Positions 1 to 13,600 of a stretch of 64,000 nucleotides of DNA are shown here, in pieces. Numbering within the stretch: position 1 is the stretch's first letter; each line of letters opens with the position of its first letter. A program made the position numbers and the translations under genes. The notes under the pieces are model-generated. The model worked only from the letters and a program-made list of their open reading frames with translations, searched no databases and was not told where the DNA came from. The DNA is from Silene latifolia (taxonomy: Eukaryota; Streptophyta; Magnoliopsida; Caryophyllales; Caryophyllaceae), in the NCBI RefSeq assembly GCF_048544455.1, contig NC_133537.1, positions 68,729,634 to 68,793,633 of the forward strand, written 5' to 3'.

Positions 1-1733
1 TAATATAAATAGTGAATATGATTAAAATATTAATTTTAAACTACATCTTCTAAAAATATTTTTTAATTAAAAAATTTGTAAAAAAAAGCGTTAGAAACTA
101 CTTATTGACTCTAACCCGACCCATGACTCGTGTGACTCGATCCACATTTAACCCAACCCATATTCTGACCCGGGATCCAACCCGCCCACCCTTTTTACAC
201 TTCTAGCTTATAGCTAACGTAAAATACCGTTGGAAAATACTTGAGATGGTATCTTAGAATGCGTTGGATTGTGTTGTGATGAACATTGATGGAATGGGCC
301 GAACATGTAACCTATATACTTGGACCATAGTAACCTCTATTTAAAAGCCTTTCCAACGATTATATAAATACACACCTCCAAACAAACCCTACCCATCACT
401 TGTACACTCATGACTCACCCGCCGCACAGCACACTCAGTCCATTTCTCTCTTTGAATCCTCCATTTTTGCCACTCTTATCTCTCTCAAACTCAGATTTTT
501 CTTTAAATCTCTCATCTTTTCATCCTCAATCTCAACACTTTAATTTTGTTTATTTCCATCTCGTTTTGATGATTATTGCAATTGTTTTCTCAAAATCATG
601 AGATTAATATTGCATATCGATTGAACTTGAAATAACTAATTCATTTTGATTAGTTGTATTTAATTAGATATTTGAGACAATAATTATTTTCTTATTCTTT
701 TGCATGTATCATCAACGCAATGATACTCATCCTCGTGCATTTTAAAGAGGTTAGCGATGCAGATCAATCTTGGTGTACATTCTAGTTCGATCGTCAATTT
801 ATGCGATTTTTTTTTTTTTTTTTGCATTTTAAAGAGGTCATTGTTGTAGAACTATAATTTTTGTTGTGAATGACTGATTTCATCAACTCGAGATAAATGA
901 GGTTTGTTATTTTTGAGCTATTTAATCGATTAGTTTTGTATTAATTATTTAAGCAAAGTAATATTTTTATTAACTATTACATTTTTCATGTTTATTGGAT
1001 CTCAAACTTTGTAAATCCAGTGGATGTAAGACTCATTTGATGAGCATTTCATTCTATTTATTTCTATATAGAAGATTTAAATTTCTATGGTAGTTTAATG
1101 TTGAATGAAATTTTAAATAAATTAGGTGTTTTACTATGGTGTCTTTAATTTATTTTGTGACATTAATTGTCCGATCCTCTTGTTCTTTTGGATTAAATCC
1201 AGTGGAAGAATAAGAAAATTATTTGTGTAAATTACATACTTTGTTTTGAATTCTAATTGCTTGTTTTAATAATTACTCATGTCAAGTTTTTTTTGTCATT
1301 TTTGTCTCATTTCTGATAAATTTATGGGTTTTCTTGCCGTTTTGATTAATTATGGGTTTGTTACTATTTCCGTTTCTTTATAAAAAAATTGTAAATAATG
1401 TTATTGGACATATTCAGTAGGCACAAATTTTTATATTGGAAATCATCATTCAATGTAGAGGACATAAATTTTGGAATTGAACAATGAACAATTGGATAAT
1501 TGAGACTTGAGGAGAGAGAAACCAAGGATCTAATGCTGCTTAATTAATTCACATATAGAACGTGGTACTGGAAATCAGGAAATAAAAAAAATAATTTGAC
1601 TGGTTGACTTTCAACCACAGAGCGACACATAGGCTCTGTGGTTGTTCCTTTAATGAATAGGATTGTTATTGGAAATGCTGGCTTCGTAATATTATTTTAT
1701 TCTTATTCTTATTCTGGTTTTAAGTTTGATTAA
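1..1733. other. AT-rich region without a supported gene
   Basis: I find no coding exon I can support. A TATA-like stretch near 362-370 is followed about 40 bp later by an ATG and a pyrimidine-rich stretch at 430-560. That resembles a plant promoter plus 5' UTR, but the 63-codon frame starting at 410 is low-complexity and no downstream exon could be assigned. An 18-20 base T run lies near 809-828. This could be the 5' edge of a gene interrupted by the Helitron that follows, but that is a guess. Confidence 0.4.
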
Positions 1734-1850
1734 TCTATAAACTATATTAAAAGGGTAACCTTAAAAGGCCACGTAGACAAAGCCACATAGGCGGAAAAAA
1801 AGCCACGCGTGCATTACGAATGCCACATCTATAAATCTATATAATCTATA

Positions 1851-3036
1851 CTATATAGTTAAAAGGCAACTTAATACATTTAATTTTTTTGCCATGTAGT
1901 ATTATCATAATTAAATTCTATTAATTTGTATTGTTAATATTAAGGCTACTTTAATAAATTTATTAAAATTCATTATAAGGTTTAGTAATATTTTTTTTTT
2001 ATGTGGAAACCATAAGATCATGATTTAAATTATAAAAATAAATTAAGAATTTAGTCTCATCATTTAAATCATTCAATTTGTTCATCTAACTCCTCCTTAA
2101 CCATAAATATAGTAGCTAAAAGGTCTTATATAGTAAATAAAAAATCTAATAATTTGGATTATAATGCTACTAATATCTACAAATTTATAAATATAATTAA
2201 AAAGAAAACCAAAATATCTATCATCATCAATATGTCATATTTTAACTATATAGTTAAAAAGCAGCTTAATACATTTAATTTTTTGTCATGTAGGATTATC
2301 ATAATTAAATTCTATTAATTTATATTGTTGATATTAAGGCTACTTTAATAAATTTATTAAAGCTCATTATAAGGTTTAGTAATATTTATTTTTGTGTGGA
2401 AACCATAAGATCATGATTTAAATTATAAAAATAAATTAAGAATTTACTCTCATCATTTAAATCATTCAATTTGTTCATCTAACTCCTCCTTAACCATAAA
2501 TATAGTAGCTAAAAGGTCTTATATAGTAAATAAAAAATCTAATAATTTGGATTATAAAGTTACTAATATCTACAAATTTATAAATATAATTAAAAAGAAA
2601 ACCAAAATATCAATCATCATCATCAATATGTCATATTTTAACTATATAGTTAAAACGCTGCTTAATACATTTAATTTTTTTGCCATGTAGGATTATCATA
2701 ATTAAATTCTATTAATTTATATTGTTAATATTAAGGCTACTTTAATAAATTTATTAAAGCTCATTATAAGGTTTAGTAAAATTTATTTTTGTGTGGAAAC
2801 CATAAGATCATGATTTAAATTATAAAAATAAATTAAGAATTTACTCTCATCATTTAAATCATTCAATTTGTTCATCTAACTCCTCATTAACCATAAAGAT
2901 AGTAGCTAAAAGGTCTGATATGTAGTAAATAAAAAAAATCTAATAATTTGGATTATAAAGCTACTAATATCTACAAATTTATAAATATAATTAAAAGGAA
3001 AACCAAAATATCTATCATCATCAATATGTCATATTT
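1851..3036 (+). repeat. Three tandem copies of a ~395-bp unit inside the Helitron
   Basis: Units begin at 1851, 2246 and 2642 with CTATATAGTTAAAA and are about 395, 396 and 395 bp long. They share CTTAATACATTTAATTTTTT, ATAAGATCATGATTTAAATT and AACTCCTCCTTAACCATAAA with few substitutions. A fourth start near 3036 is degraded. Each unit start resembles a Helitron 5' end (CTATA...TTAAAA), so the array may come from end-to-end replication or repeated 5'-end capture. Confidence 0.9.
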
Positions 3037-3102
3037 TAATTACATATACAGATAACTTTTTAAACGACTTTCATGCAAAGTGGAGTTTACATGAAAATTT
3101 TT

Positions 3103-3103
<1 letters not shown>

Positions 3104-3139
<36 letters not shown>

Positions 3140-3142
3140 TAT

Positions 3143-3187
<45 letters not shown>
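3104..3187. repeat. Palindromic AAT/ATT microsatellite
   Basis: A run of AAT triplets is followed by a run of ATT triplets, so the block is self-complementary and can fold into a long AT hairpin. It lies in the Helitron just after the tandem array. Confidence 0.85.
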
Positions 3188-3189
<2 letters not shown>

Positions 3190-4420
3190 CAAACCTTTTA
3201 CATACCATTTCTCATTTTCCCATATTTATGTTTATATTAAACTTCATAATAATGAAAAATGGATGCTCAAAGGTCATGAACTTGATCTTTATTTACACCT
3301 ATATTAAATTTGATAATAATGAAAAAATAATATTTAATAGCCATAAAACGCATCCTCAATTGTTTATATATTTTTTATGGAAGGCAAAATTTGTAAGCAG
3401 AAAATTTCTTATCTCTATCGTTAGTAGAATGGTATGTGTCACCGATATTATTAACTAATTTTTTTTATTTTTTTATTGGAAGTTTCATTGGGTTATGAAG
3501 TGTTCCTCACATTTTCAATTTCGCGTATGTGTTTGTTTTGTTCTCATTTAGGTGCTATCAAGATTATTTATTGTGTTAACTCTTCCAAGGTAAATATACT
3601 TACATCTCTACGATTTGATTATCATTCCCTCTTTTTTTCATTACTTAAGGTGAAACTAACTTAATAACGATAATATTGCATAAAACAAATTCCACTATTA
3701 TTGTATTACTTTTTTTTAATAGGTATGATTTATTGAAGAAAGAAGATTATATGGAGAAGTGAAATACTAAGATTGCGTAAACAACTATATTTTACATACT
3801 AACTAAAGATTGGTGACATCAATGTGGAACCGTGGATGATTAATAATTTTTTGAGCATTTATTATATATATTTTGAAATATCACAAAAAGGTGGAAAATT
3901 TGAGGGGATGACATAACATTTTTTGTATAATATTGTTTAATAGGTGAAGTATTCGGTAATAATGATCCAATTGTTGTTCAAGTTGTTGCTGCTTTAAAAT
4001 TTTTAGTTCCGCAATTTATTATTGTATTAGCTTCAATTTTATGGGGGTATAAAATGTTAGTTTTGTCATAACATTTTTAATTGTGTGTTTTATGTTATTT
4101 TAAGAATTGTTGATGAAATTTTGATATCTAATTTGTGAGGATGCTCTATTTTTGGGGATCTTTGTTTGATAATATAGTTTTGTTTAATTTGATTATATGA
4201 ATACTTATATTATTAATTCATTTTAGCTTGCATTAAGTTACTTTAGTTTTGATAGGGGTATCTTAGTATATCTAATGTATGAAATTTTAATTTCTGATAA
4301 ACTGTTGTATAAAAGACTAATTGAATTTATACAACCCTTAAAACATGAAAACCGTAAATTGAATTGATCGTAGTATGTTATTGTATTAAATCACTAAAGT
4401 ATTACACTAGAAACAGAACA

Positions 4421-4450
4421 ACCCATGAATTTCACGGGTCACAAAACTAG
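4421..4450 (+). terminator. Helitron 3' hairpin and CTAG end
   Basis: The stem ACCCATGAA/TTCACGGGT (one G-T type mismatch) is followed by CACAAAACTAG and then T. In Helitrons such a hairpin about 10-12 nt before CTRR ends rolling-circle transfer. Position and spacing fit. Confidence 0.8.
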
Positions 4451-6424
<1,974 letters not shown>

Positions 6425-6609
6425 AGATCTAATGAGTCAACTATAAATATTGAGTCCATAAGTCCTCTTAGAGGCCATTAGATCAAACTAGGTGGATGGA
6501 TGAGATTAAAAACAAAAAGCACACACCCCACCTAATTAAAGTACATATGCACTAATTAATTACTCATTCACTAATTAATTATCTTTCTCTCTCATAGTTA
6601 AGTTTATGA

Positions 6610-7505
6610 CATTTTAATATTTTTAGAGTGTAACTTTTATTTTTTTCGAGTGTACTGTTTTACAAGTATAACTTCAATCTTTTACGAGTGTAATTTTAAA
6701 GCTGAATAGTGTAATTTTATACTAAAAAATAATTTTGACTTATATTATTTTGATTTTTTTGTAATTTTAAAACAAGTTTATGACATTTTAATATTTTTAA
6801 AGTGTAACTTTAGTTTTTTTTACAAGTGTAACTTTAAACCTAAATAGTGTAACTTTATACTAAAAATTGATTTTGATTTATATTATTTTGATTTTTTTTT
6901 AATTTTATGACAAGTTTATGACATTTAGTATTTTTAAAGTGTAACTTCAATCTTTTACGAGTGTAACTTTAGACATGAAAAGTGTAACGTTATATTAAAA
7001 AGTGATTTTAACATTTTTATTTTTATGTTTATAATTTTAAAACAAGTTTATGACATTTTTATATTTTAAAAGTGTAACTTTAGTCTTTTACGAGTGTAAC
7101 TTTAAACTTGAATAGTGTAATTTTATACTAAAAAATGATTTTGACTTGTATTATTTTGATTTTTTTTTTCAATTTTAAGACAAATTTATGACATTTTAAT
7201 ATTTTTAAAGTGTAACTTTAGTCTTTTATAATTGTAACTTTAAATCTAAATAGTGTAACTTTATACTAAATATTGATTTTAATTTATATTATTTTGATTT
7301 TTTGTAATTTTATAACAAGTTTATGACATTTTTGTATTTTTAAAGTGTAACTTAAGTCTTTTAAAGGTATACCATGAGTCTTTAATGAGTATAACTTTAA
7401 TCTTTTGCGAGTGTAACTCCAGTCCATAAAGAAAGTAACTCTAGTCTAATGAGAGTGTAACTTCAGTCCAATGAGGGGGTAACTTCAGTCCAATGGGAGA
7501 GTAAT
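6610..7505 (+). repeat. Array of GTGTAACTTTAGTC-like motifs in A1
   Basis: The motif GTGTAACTTTAGTC (with GTGTAACTTCAGTC, GTGTAATTTTA and similar variants) recurs every 20-40 bp. Longer blocks of about 130 bp containing AAGTTTATGACATTTT and ATTATTTTGATTTTTT repeat at least five times. Every copy points the same way on the plus strand. No coding potential. Confidence 0.85.
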
Positions 7506-7553
7506 TTTAATACTTTTATGGATGTAACACCAAATAAACAACCAACAATAATG

Positions 7554-8027
7554 GATAGTGTTGTGATGCCTCGACATTCTGTCATTGTGAGAATGGTTGT
7601 TCAAAATGGTCTTCCCACTGTGGATAACTTGATGAAAAGAGGATTGATTATGGTAAACAGGTGCAGCTTGTGTTATGCAGCATTGGAAAGCATAAATCAT
7701 CTCTACTTCATCTGTCTTTTTTCTAACTCAGTCTTGCAGCAAATTTTATTATGGCTTGGCATCACTAGAAGACCTTTGTGCCTTAAGCAAGAACTTCTTC
7801 ATCTTGCTAGATACAAAGGGCGTGGTTGGAGGAAGAAATGGGCACACTGTTGTGCAGCTGCCGTGGTGTACTTGGTCTGGCAAGAACGAAATAGACGGCT
7901 GTTCAATGGTTCATCTAGGACTGTTGAGCAGCTAGTCAATCAAATTAAGTATTATGTGTCAGTTAGATTATTTTCTAATGTTAATGATAGTCTGCTAGAT
8001 GAGATAGTAGCATCTTTGGTTCCCTAG
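7554..8027 (+). pseudogene. LINE ORF2 C-terminus with zinc-binding RT domain
   Basis: About 157 codons matching the end of a plant L1 reverse transcriptase ORF. The zf-RVT type segment is visible: LPTVDNLMKRGL, then CSLCYAALESINHLYFIC (C-x2-C...H-x4-C). A tryptophan-rich tail, WRKKWAHCCAAAVVYLVWQ followed by ERNRRLFNG, is typical of these proteins. The open frame starts upstream at an ATG at 7518, but its first 12 codons come from the flanking array and target duplication. Endonuclease and catalytic RT are absent. No internal stop, which suggests a fairly recent insertion. Confidence 0.85.
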
Positions 8028-8110
8028 AATCCTGTATGTTGTTTTAGTGGATGTACTTTGTAAGAAACTCTTTCTTATTTTAATGAGAAGCTGATTTCTT
8101 CAAAAAAAAA
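7554..8110 (+). mobile_element. 5'-truncated LINE (L1-type) insertion
   Basis: The fragment ends in a poly-A tract (8102-8113) after a stop codon at 8025-8027 and a short 3' UTR. It is bracketed by an 18-bp direct repeat AAACAACCAACAATAATG at 7536-7553 and 8111-8128, a typical target-primed reverse transcription duplication. Only the last ~470 bp of coding sequence remain, so it is dead on arrival, as most L1 copies are. The exact length of the duplication is ambiguous by the A residues shared with the tail. Confidence 0.9.
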
Positions 8111-8340
8111 AAACAACCAACAATAATGAGAACTAAAAAAAAATTCAACACCAAATATATTTAGTAGATCTAAGATTAAATAAAAGGTTCACATAATAAA
8201 AACGAGAATTAAAAAAATGTGGTGATGTATTTGAAAAACAAAATTTGAAAATTAAAATCTGAAAAAAAAATATATATTTATATAATAAGACGAGATTTGA
8301 AAAAAAAAAATAACAAAACGACATCCTAAATCACCGAACA

Positions 8341-8630
8341 ACCGCACCTCACACCTCACCACCCCGACAACCTCCCTTCACGCATACCACCACAAGCAGA
8401 CCACCACAGGCCTCCCTTTACTCTCCTTTCACGTCCTCACGGCCATCACCACCACAACCGACGACCACCGCACCTCACACCTCACCACCCCGACAACCTC
8501 TCTTCACTCTCCTTTCACGCATACCACCACAAGGCTCCCTTTACGCTCCTTTCACGCCCTCACGGCCATCATTACCACAACCGACCACCACCGCACCTCA
8601 CCACCCCGACAACCTCCTGTCGCCGCCACC
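8341..8630. repeat. CACC-rich tandem repeat, ~124-bp period
   Basis: CCGCACCTCACACCTCACCA recurs at about 8343 and 8467, and a shortened copy at about 8591, with CTCACGGCCATC and CTTTCACGC in each unit. Equivalent CACC/CCGCC-rich blocks are found in the other A-family elements. Confidence 0.8.
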
Positions 8631-9171
8631 ATCAGCCCTAACAGCCACTCCACCAGAAATTTTATAAGGGTTGTCATTTTGTGAATTTTTTTTTTGAAAT
8701 TACTTGTAGTCTTTAGTAGATCTGAAATTTGATATAAGGAAAATAAGATTTTACATAAAAAACACAAAAACCTTAAACCTAACATAATTTTTCTGAAAAA
8801 AAAACATAAAAACCTTCGACCACCACCAATAAACAACAGTGGTGGTAGATCTCGCTTCGTGGTGGTAGATCTCGCTTCAATAGTGGTAGATCTAAATACC
8901 AAAAGAAAAAAGAGAGATGGCTGGAGAGGAGAATGGTGGTGGCATGGGTTGTCGAGGTGGCTGTTGGCAGTGGCAGGAGGTTGTCGGGGTCAACGAAGAG
9001 GTTAATGGTGGCGGCGTCGACGCGTTGTAGAGAGGGGTGGTGGTAGAAGGGTGGCCGTTTTTTTGCTCAGATTTGGGGAGGTGATTTATTAGTTTTTTTG
9101 GGTGTGATTTATGAAATGAGAGGATTGAGATGAGAGTTGAGAGAGAAGTAGGATAGAGAGAGGGATGGGAA

Positions 9172-9186
9172 GGGGGGGGGGGGGGG
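9172..9186. repeat. Poly-G run (15)
   Basis: Fifteen consecutive G in a purine-rich stretch near the right end of A1. It can form G-quadruplexes and is prone to length error. Confidence 0.9.
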
Positions 9187-9396
9187 AATTGTGAGTAATG
9201 ATAGAAATGAGAGAAAGGGAGTGCTTAAATTAGTGGGTTAGTGATTAATTAGTGAGATAATGAGTGAGAGTGTAATTAACCATCATTTTTTTTGCTTCCA
9301 ATCTTAACCACCCATCTTGAAGATCTAAGGGCTTGTAAGAGGACTTAGGGACTCAACACTAAAGGATGGACTCACTTGATCCCATTTCTATATAGT

Positions 9397-10296
9397 AGTT
9401 GTTGTATGGCGCGCTTCGCGTGCCATACCTCAAGTTAGTTACATCAGCATAGTTTGATTTTCTAAACGTAGCGAGCTCACGAAAGTCCCTACAAAAAACA
9501 CGCGCAATTAAGACCATATTTTTTTCTTTGTGGCCGTCTCTCTAAAGAGTCTAAACACAATTTTGGGGTCAGAATCATTACAAAATTTCATTCGAGGTAT
9601 ACAATATAGATCTTTGTCTGTGAAAGATTGGATCCAAATTCATCACAGTTGTACCATTATAGAGCGGAGTTTCCTTTTTTGAGTGATGTAATTGGAGTAA
9701 AAACAAAAGAAATCCAAAGATTTTATCATGACTTGAAAAAACTTAAGTTTTGGCATTCAATATCAATACTCGTAGGTGAATGTGCACATGTCCTAATTCT
9801 AGTCCGAGATAAAAATATAAGTTTGAATTAATCAAAGTTGTAGTTCATATGCTATAGCTAAAATTTTATAAGAATGTTGCAAAGTATGAAAATAACTACA
9901 TGACTACATGAGTTCTTAAAAACTACTTAAAATTGAATAACTTTAGTGGAGTGTGCATTTTAAAAATGCATTTTTGTTCGATAGCATTGTAAAAATCTTA
10001 GGGTACGGCACGCACAAGACCCCAAGAATTTTAAATCGGCGCAATTTGGATTCCTAGTATAGCAATAGTTCTTCATTATTTTCGTTAATGCACATGTGAC
10101 AAGCATCTAATTGATCTCTATTTTTTGGGTCCTACTGATTGCTAATATTACTATTGGTAAACTTCCAAAGTTTTTGGAGATATACATTCCCAAATATGCG
10201 TTGCTTATTTAGAAAAACAGAAGAAATTACACTTGATTATAAAAGAAATAGCATACTGCAAATAAACCCCTCAACCCAATCAAGGAGTAGCAACTG
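9397..10296. other. Unassigned intergenic DNA with a 25-bp palindrome
   Basis: A near-perfect hairpin GTATGGCGCGC/TTC/GCGTGCCATAC lies at 9404-9428, followed by CTCAAGTTAGT. This resembles a Helitron 3' end, but the last bases are TTAG, not CTRR, and no 5' end was found. A 67-codon frame at 9628-9831 has no recognisable domain. The segment lies 3' of the minus-strand host gene. Confidence 0.4.
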
Positions 10297-10609
10297 TTAC
10301 CTAGCAAAAACATTTGTGTCCATATTTTTCATCCATCTTTTACATTGAATTTGAACATTTACATGTGCATAAAAAATTGTACTTTTTATTAGGACGGCTA
10401 GACCTTCCCAACAGATGTTGACGGACCCTGGAAGGGTGGTGCATGGTGCATTAGGTCCATACGATTGAGCTCGAGCTGTTAAACTTCTACCTCGACCACT
10501 TCCAATTAGATAAGCAGCTAAAGCTATGATTAGGAACAACAAGATAACTGGCACACAAATGACGATAACATATCCCATTAATAATCCCAGTTCCTCTCTT
10601 TCCCTTCTC
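10297..10609 (-). CDS. Last exon: transmembrane segment and basic tail
   Basis: A GTGCAG acceptor precedes the exon at 10609. It encodes REREELGLL, then a hydrophobic span YVIVICVPVILLFLIIALAA, then YLIGSGRGRS and AQSYGPNAP, and ends at a TAG at 10297. A single hydrophobic helix followed by an arginine/glycine stretch fits a C-terminally anchored membrane protein. This frame is interrupted by no stop, and its codon pattern is unlike the surrounding repeats. The family is not recognised. Confidence 0.55.
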
Positions 10610-13600
10610 CTGCACATGCACAATAATTATATGAAACATAGCTGACTATATTTACGTGATTTAAAGTTAATGTGGCAGGAATTATGGAGTAAGATAATGT
10701 ATATACTCTTCTAAACTAACGTTTTGACTTTGAGCTACATAAAACATTCTGCCCGTAGTAGCATTAGAAATTGACAGCAGCTATATTACCCAGTGCCTCT
10801 AGACACAAGCAAGTGACAATAACAACGCCGAATGTATGCTACCTAGCACCTCTACTAAATTACGTACACATGGCTACTCCATCTTTTCCCTTTTCCATCT
10901 TAGCCTTACTTCCCATGTTCTGGATACATGGAGTTGGGTTTACTTCCCCAGATTTCCATCAAACTAATTTTAGGACAAAACCTACTTAGTTATCACCACT
11001 TATGAAGCATTGTTTTCTCAATTTAGTTTTTATGAAATGCTACTTCCTCAGCTTAGTTTTTTTCCAAGGCAAATTTCATCACTCGTTGCTTGGGAAAAAA
11101 TAAAGCTATTTTGAAGGTCAATCATCAATATAACAGTATAATTCGAAATGGGTGACATCTTGACATTCACGAATACCAAATGAAAGAGCATTTTCAAAAT
11201 TATTGTTACATTTCAATGGCCTTAAATGCAAAGCAATGGACCTAAAACTCTTCAAGACGCTTGAACAAACCTGCAAACCCTCTTACGACAAAGGTTTTGT
11301 CGTTGTTTTCAATAACAAACTGAATTCAAGGATATGATACCTCCAGAACTGTACCAGGCCATGTACTGTGATGCTTATCCCTTAACTACTTATTTCCAGA
11401 AGAATTATTAAAATATTGAAGAAATTACTTTGAAAAATATCGATAAAATTACCTTCTCCTCAATCAAATGGTTTTGAATCATCCGCACATACATAAGTAA
11501 ATAACAACAATAGTAGTTTGATGCTTCCTTAGCTGTACTCTTGCCTCTCTAGTTGTTTGTTTCTATTCTCTTTTTCCCCTACAAGTCTTCTCTTCACTCT
11601 CTCTTTTAATTTCCCCTTGTTCTCTGTTAACACGAGTATTCTAACAGATGAATAAGACAATATGTTTCAGTTTGAAATTTTCTCAAAGACAATATAGTAC
11701 CAATAAAGTTGTTTACCATACTAATGTTACAGCCCGCATATAATTACTGGGCTATGACGGCTTACAGCCTACCACAAATAAGCACACAGACGCAGCAACC
11801 GGAATAATTATCCCAACTACAAACAATTACCTAAGCAATCTTTTAGTGATCAGGTACAAATAAAACAATGATAAAAAGTCAGAAAGAGGCGTTAAATACA
11901 TCATTGTTTGATGCACCATACTCTTCTATAATCTACAAAGATCACTTGATGTATATGACTATGGCCCTGTTTGGTAAACGACATATTGACCAATTTTTAG
12001 CATATTCAAGGGTTTTAGCATGTTTGACCAATCAATATGCTAATTTTAGTGTTTGGTAAACAACATACTGAAACAGCATATTTAGGGTCAATATCTTTGT
12101 TTTACAATATCTTCGCTTACCCCAAAGATATTGGTTAGCATATTGTAAAATAGGAAATTTTTCTCCATTTCACAAAGAAAACTAACAATCTACTAATCGT
12201 AATCTGCCAATTACCAAACACTCAAATTAATTCTGCTAATTATAATATGTTAGTCAAACCTTCTGATAAAATCTGCCATTTATAATCTGCTTTTGCAACC
12301 TGCTTATACTGAAATTAATCCGTTGTTTACCAAACAGCGCCTATATGAAGAAAGGGAAGTACAACACACATTTATTTACAAGAGTATATTAAGAGTAGTA
12401 CACTCGGAAGAAGATCAACATAACACTAACCATATATGACAAATTGAGGGCAAGTAGAAAAAGAGCCATTTTTTTATTCTCTTGCCATTTTTTCCACTTC
12501 TGGATCACTGGTATTAAAACCTATTCAACGAGAACAGTAGGTAACTAAAAGAGGAATTAGAAGAGAGTAAACATATATATGACAAATTGAGGGCAAGTAG
12601 AAAAAGATCTAGACACTTCCCACTAACTCTCCAAACCGATGCTCGAATTCTAGAATGTCTCGTAATCCAAACTATTTTCAACTGCCAATTTATGCAGCTA
12701 AGTGAACAAATTATCCAAATACCCCTGTAATCCTAAGTAAATAAATAAATAAAAATACCCAAAAACACTAAAAAGAGTCAAATTTTCCACAAATATGTAA
12801 AATTCAGGAACTATATCGTACCCGTCATCTAAAAGATAGTGAAACTTTTGCAACTTTGCTAGAAAATAGAAGTAACCCATAAATTATAAAGCACCAATCA
12901 TCAAATAAACACATAAAGTTTGGAACTTTAGCAGAAATAAATAAAGCCCATAAATTATAGAGTACCTATCCTCTAAAAAGCACTACATGGATTGAAAGTT
13001 TGCTAGAAACTAAATGAAACTCAGATATAATTGTAGAATAATCATCAAATATACAATAGAAACTGAAAAGTTCAATACTTTGTTAGAACATAATAATAAA
13101 ACCCAGAAATCAGAGTAACCATCATAAATAAATAAAAAAATTACTGAGTTTGAAACTTTGCTAGAAATTCATGAATAATCTCAATGAGGTCCTCACCATT
13201 CCTCAGCCACCATTCCTCCTTCCTCTGGTAAATATATGATATCTTCCAAACACATTTACAAAACAATTCAAAGTTTGCCAACCATATATAATGGGTTAGA
13301 ACGAGATCTCCTTTGATTTTGTTCATATATTCATCCCTTCCCACTCACTCCCTCTTTCCCTACCACCCTTTCATTTTTGCACTTACTTCCTCCCTTTCTC
13401 TCCGTCTCTTTATTTCACATATGGTCACATATTCATTCATCCCGCCCTTCCCTCTCATTACATCTCTTTCTCTCTTCGCTTTTGTTCACATATTCACCCA
13501 TTCCCTCCCTCTCCTTCTATCTCTCATTCACTTTTGTTCACATAGAGTATAAGATAAAACTGCCAATTCCCTCTCTTCCTTTTTCTCTCCTTCTCGTTCT

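Larger units (their letters stand above)
1734..4450 (+). mobile_element. Non-autonomous Helitron, about 2.7 kb
   Basis: The left end is A|TCTATAAACTATATTAAAAG, a typical plant Helitron 5' end (TC start, TCTATAnACTATATTAAAAG type). The right end has a GC-containing hairpin at 4421-4439, eleven bases of spacer, then CTAG followed by T. The element therefore sits between A and T, the host dinucleotide Helitrons use. No target duplication or terminal inverted repeat is seen, as expected for rolling-circle elements. No Rep/helicase frame is present, so it would depend on an autonomous helper. It carries a triple tandem repeat (1851-3036) and an AAT/ATT palindrome. Families are defined by the 3' 30 bp; I have not compared it with any library. 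Confidence 0.8.
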
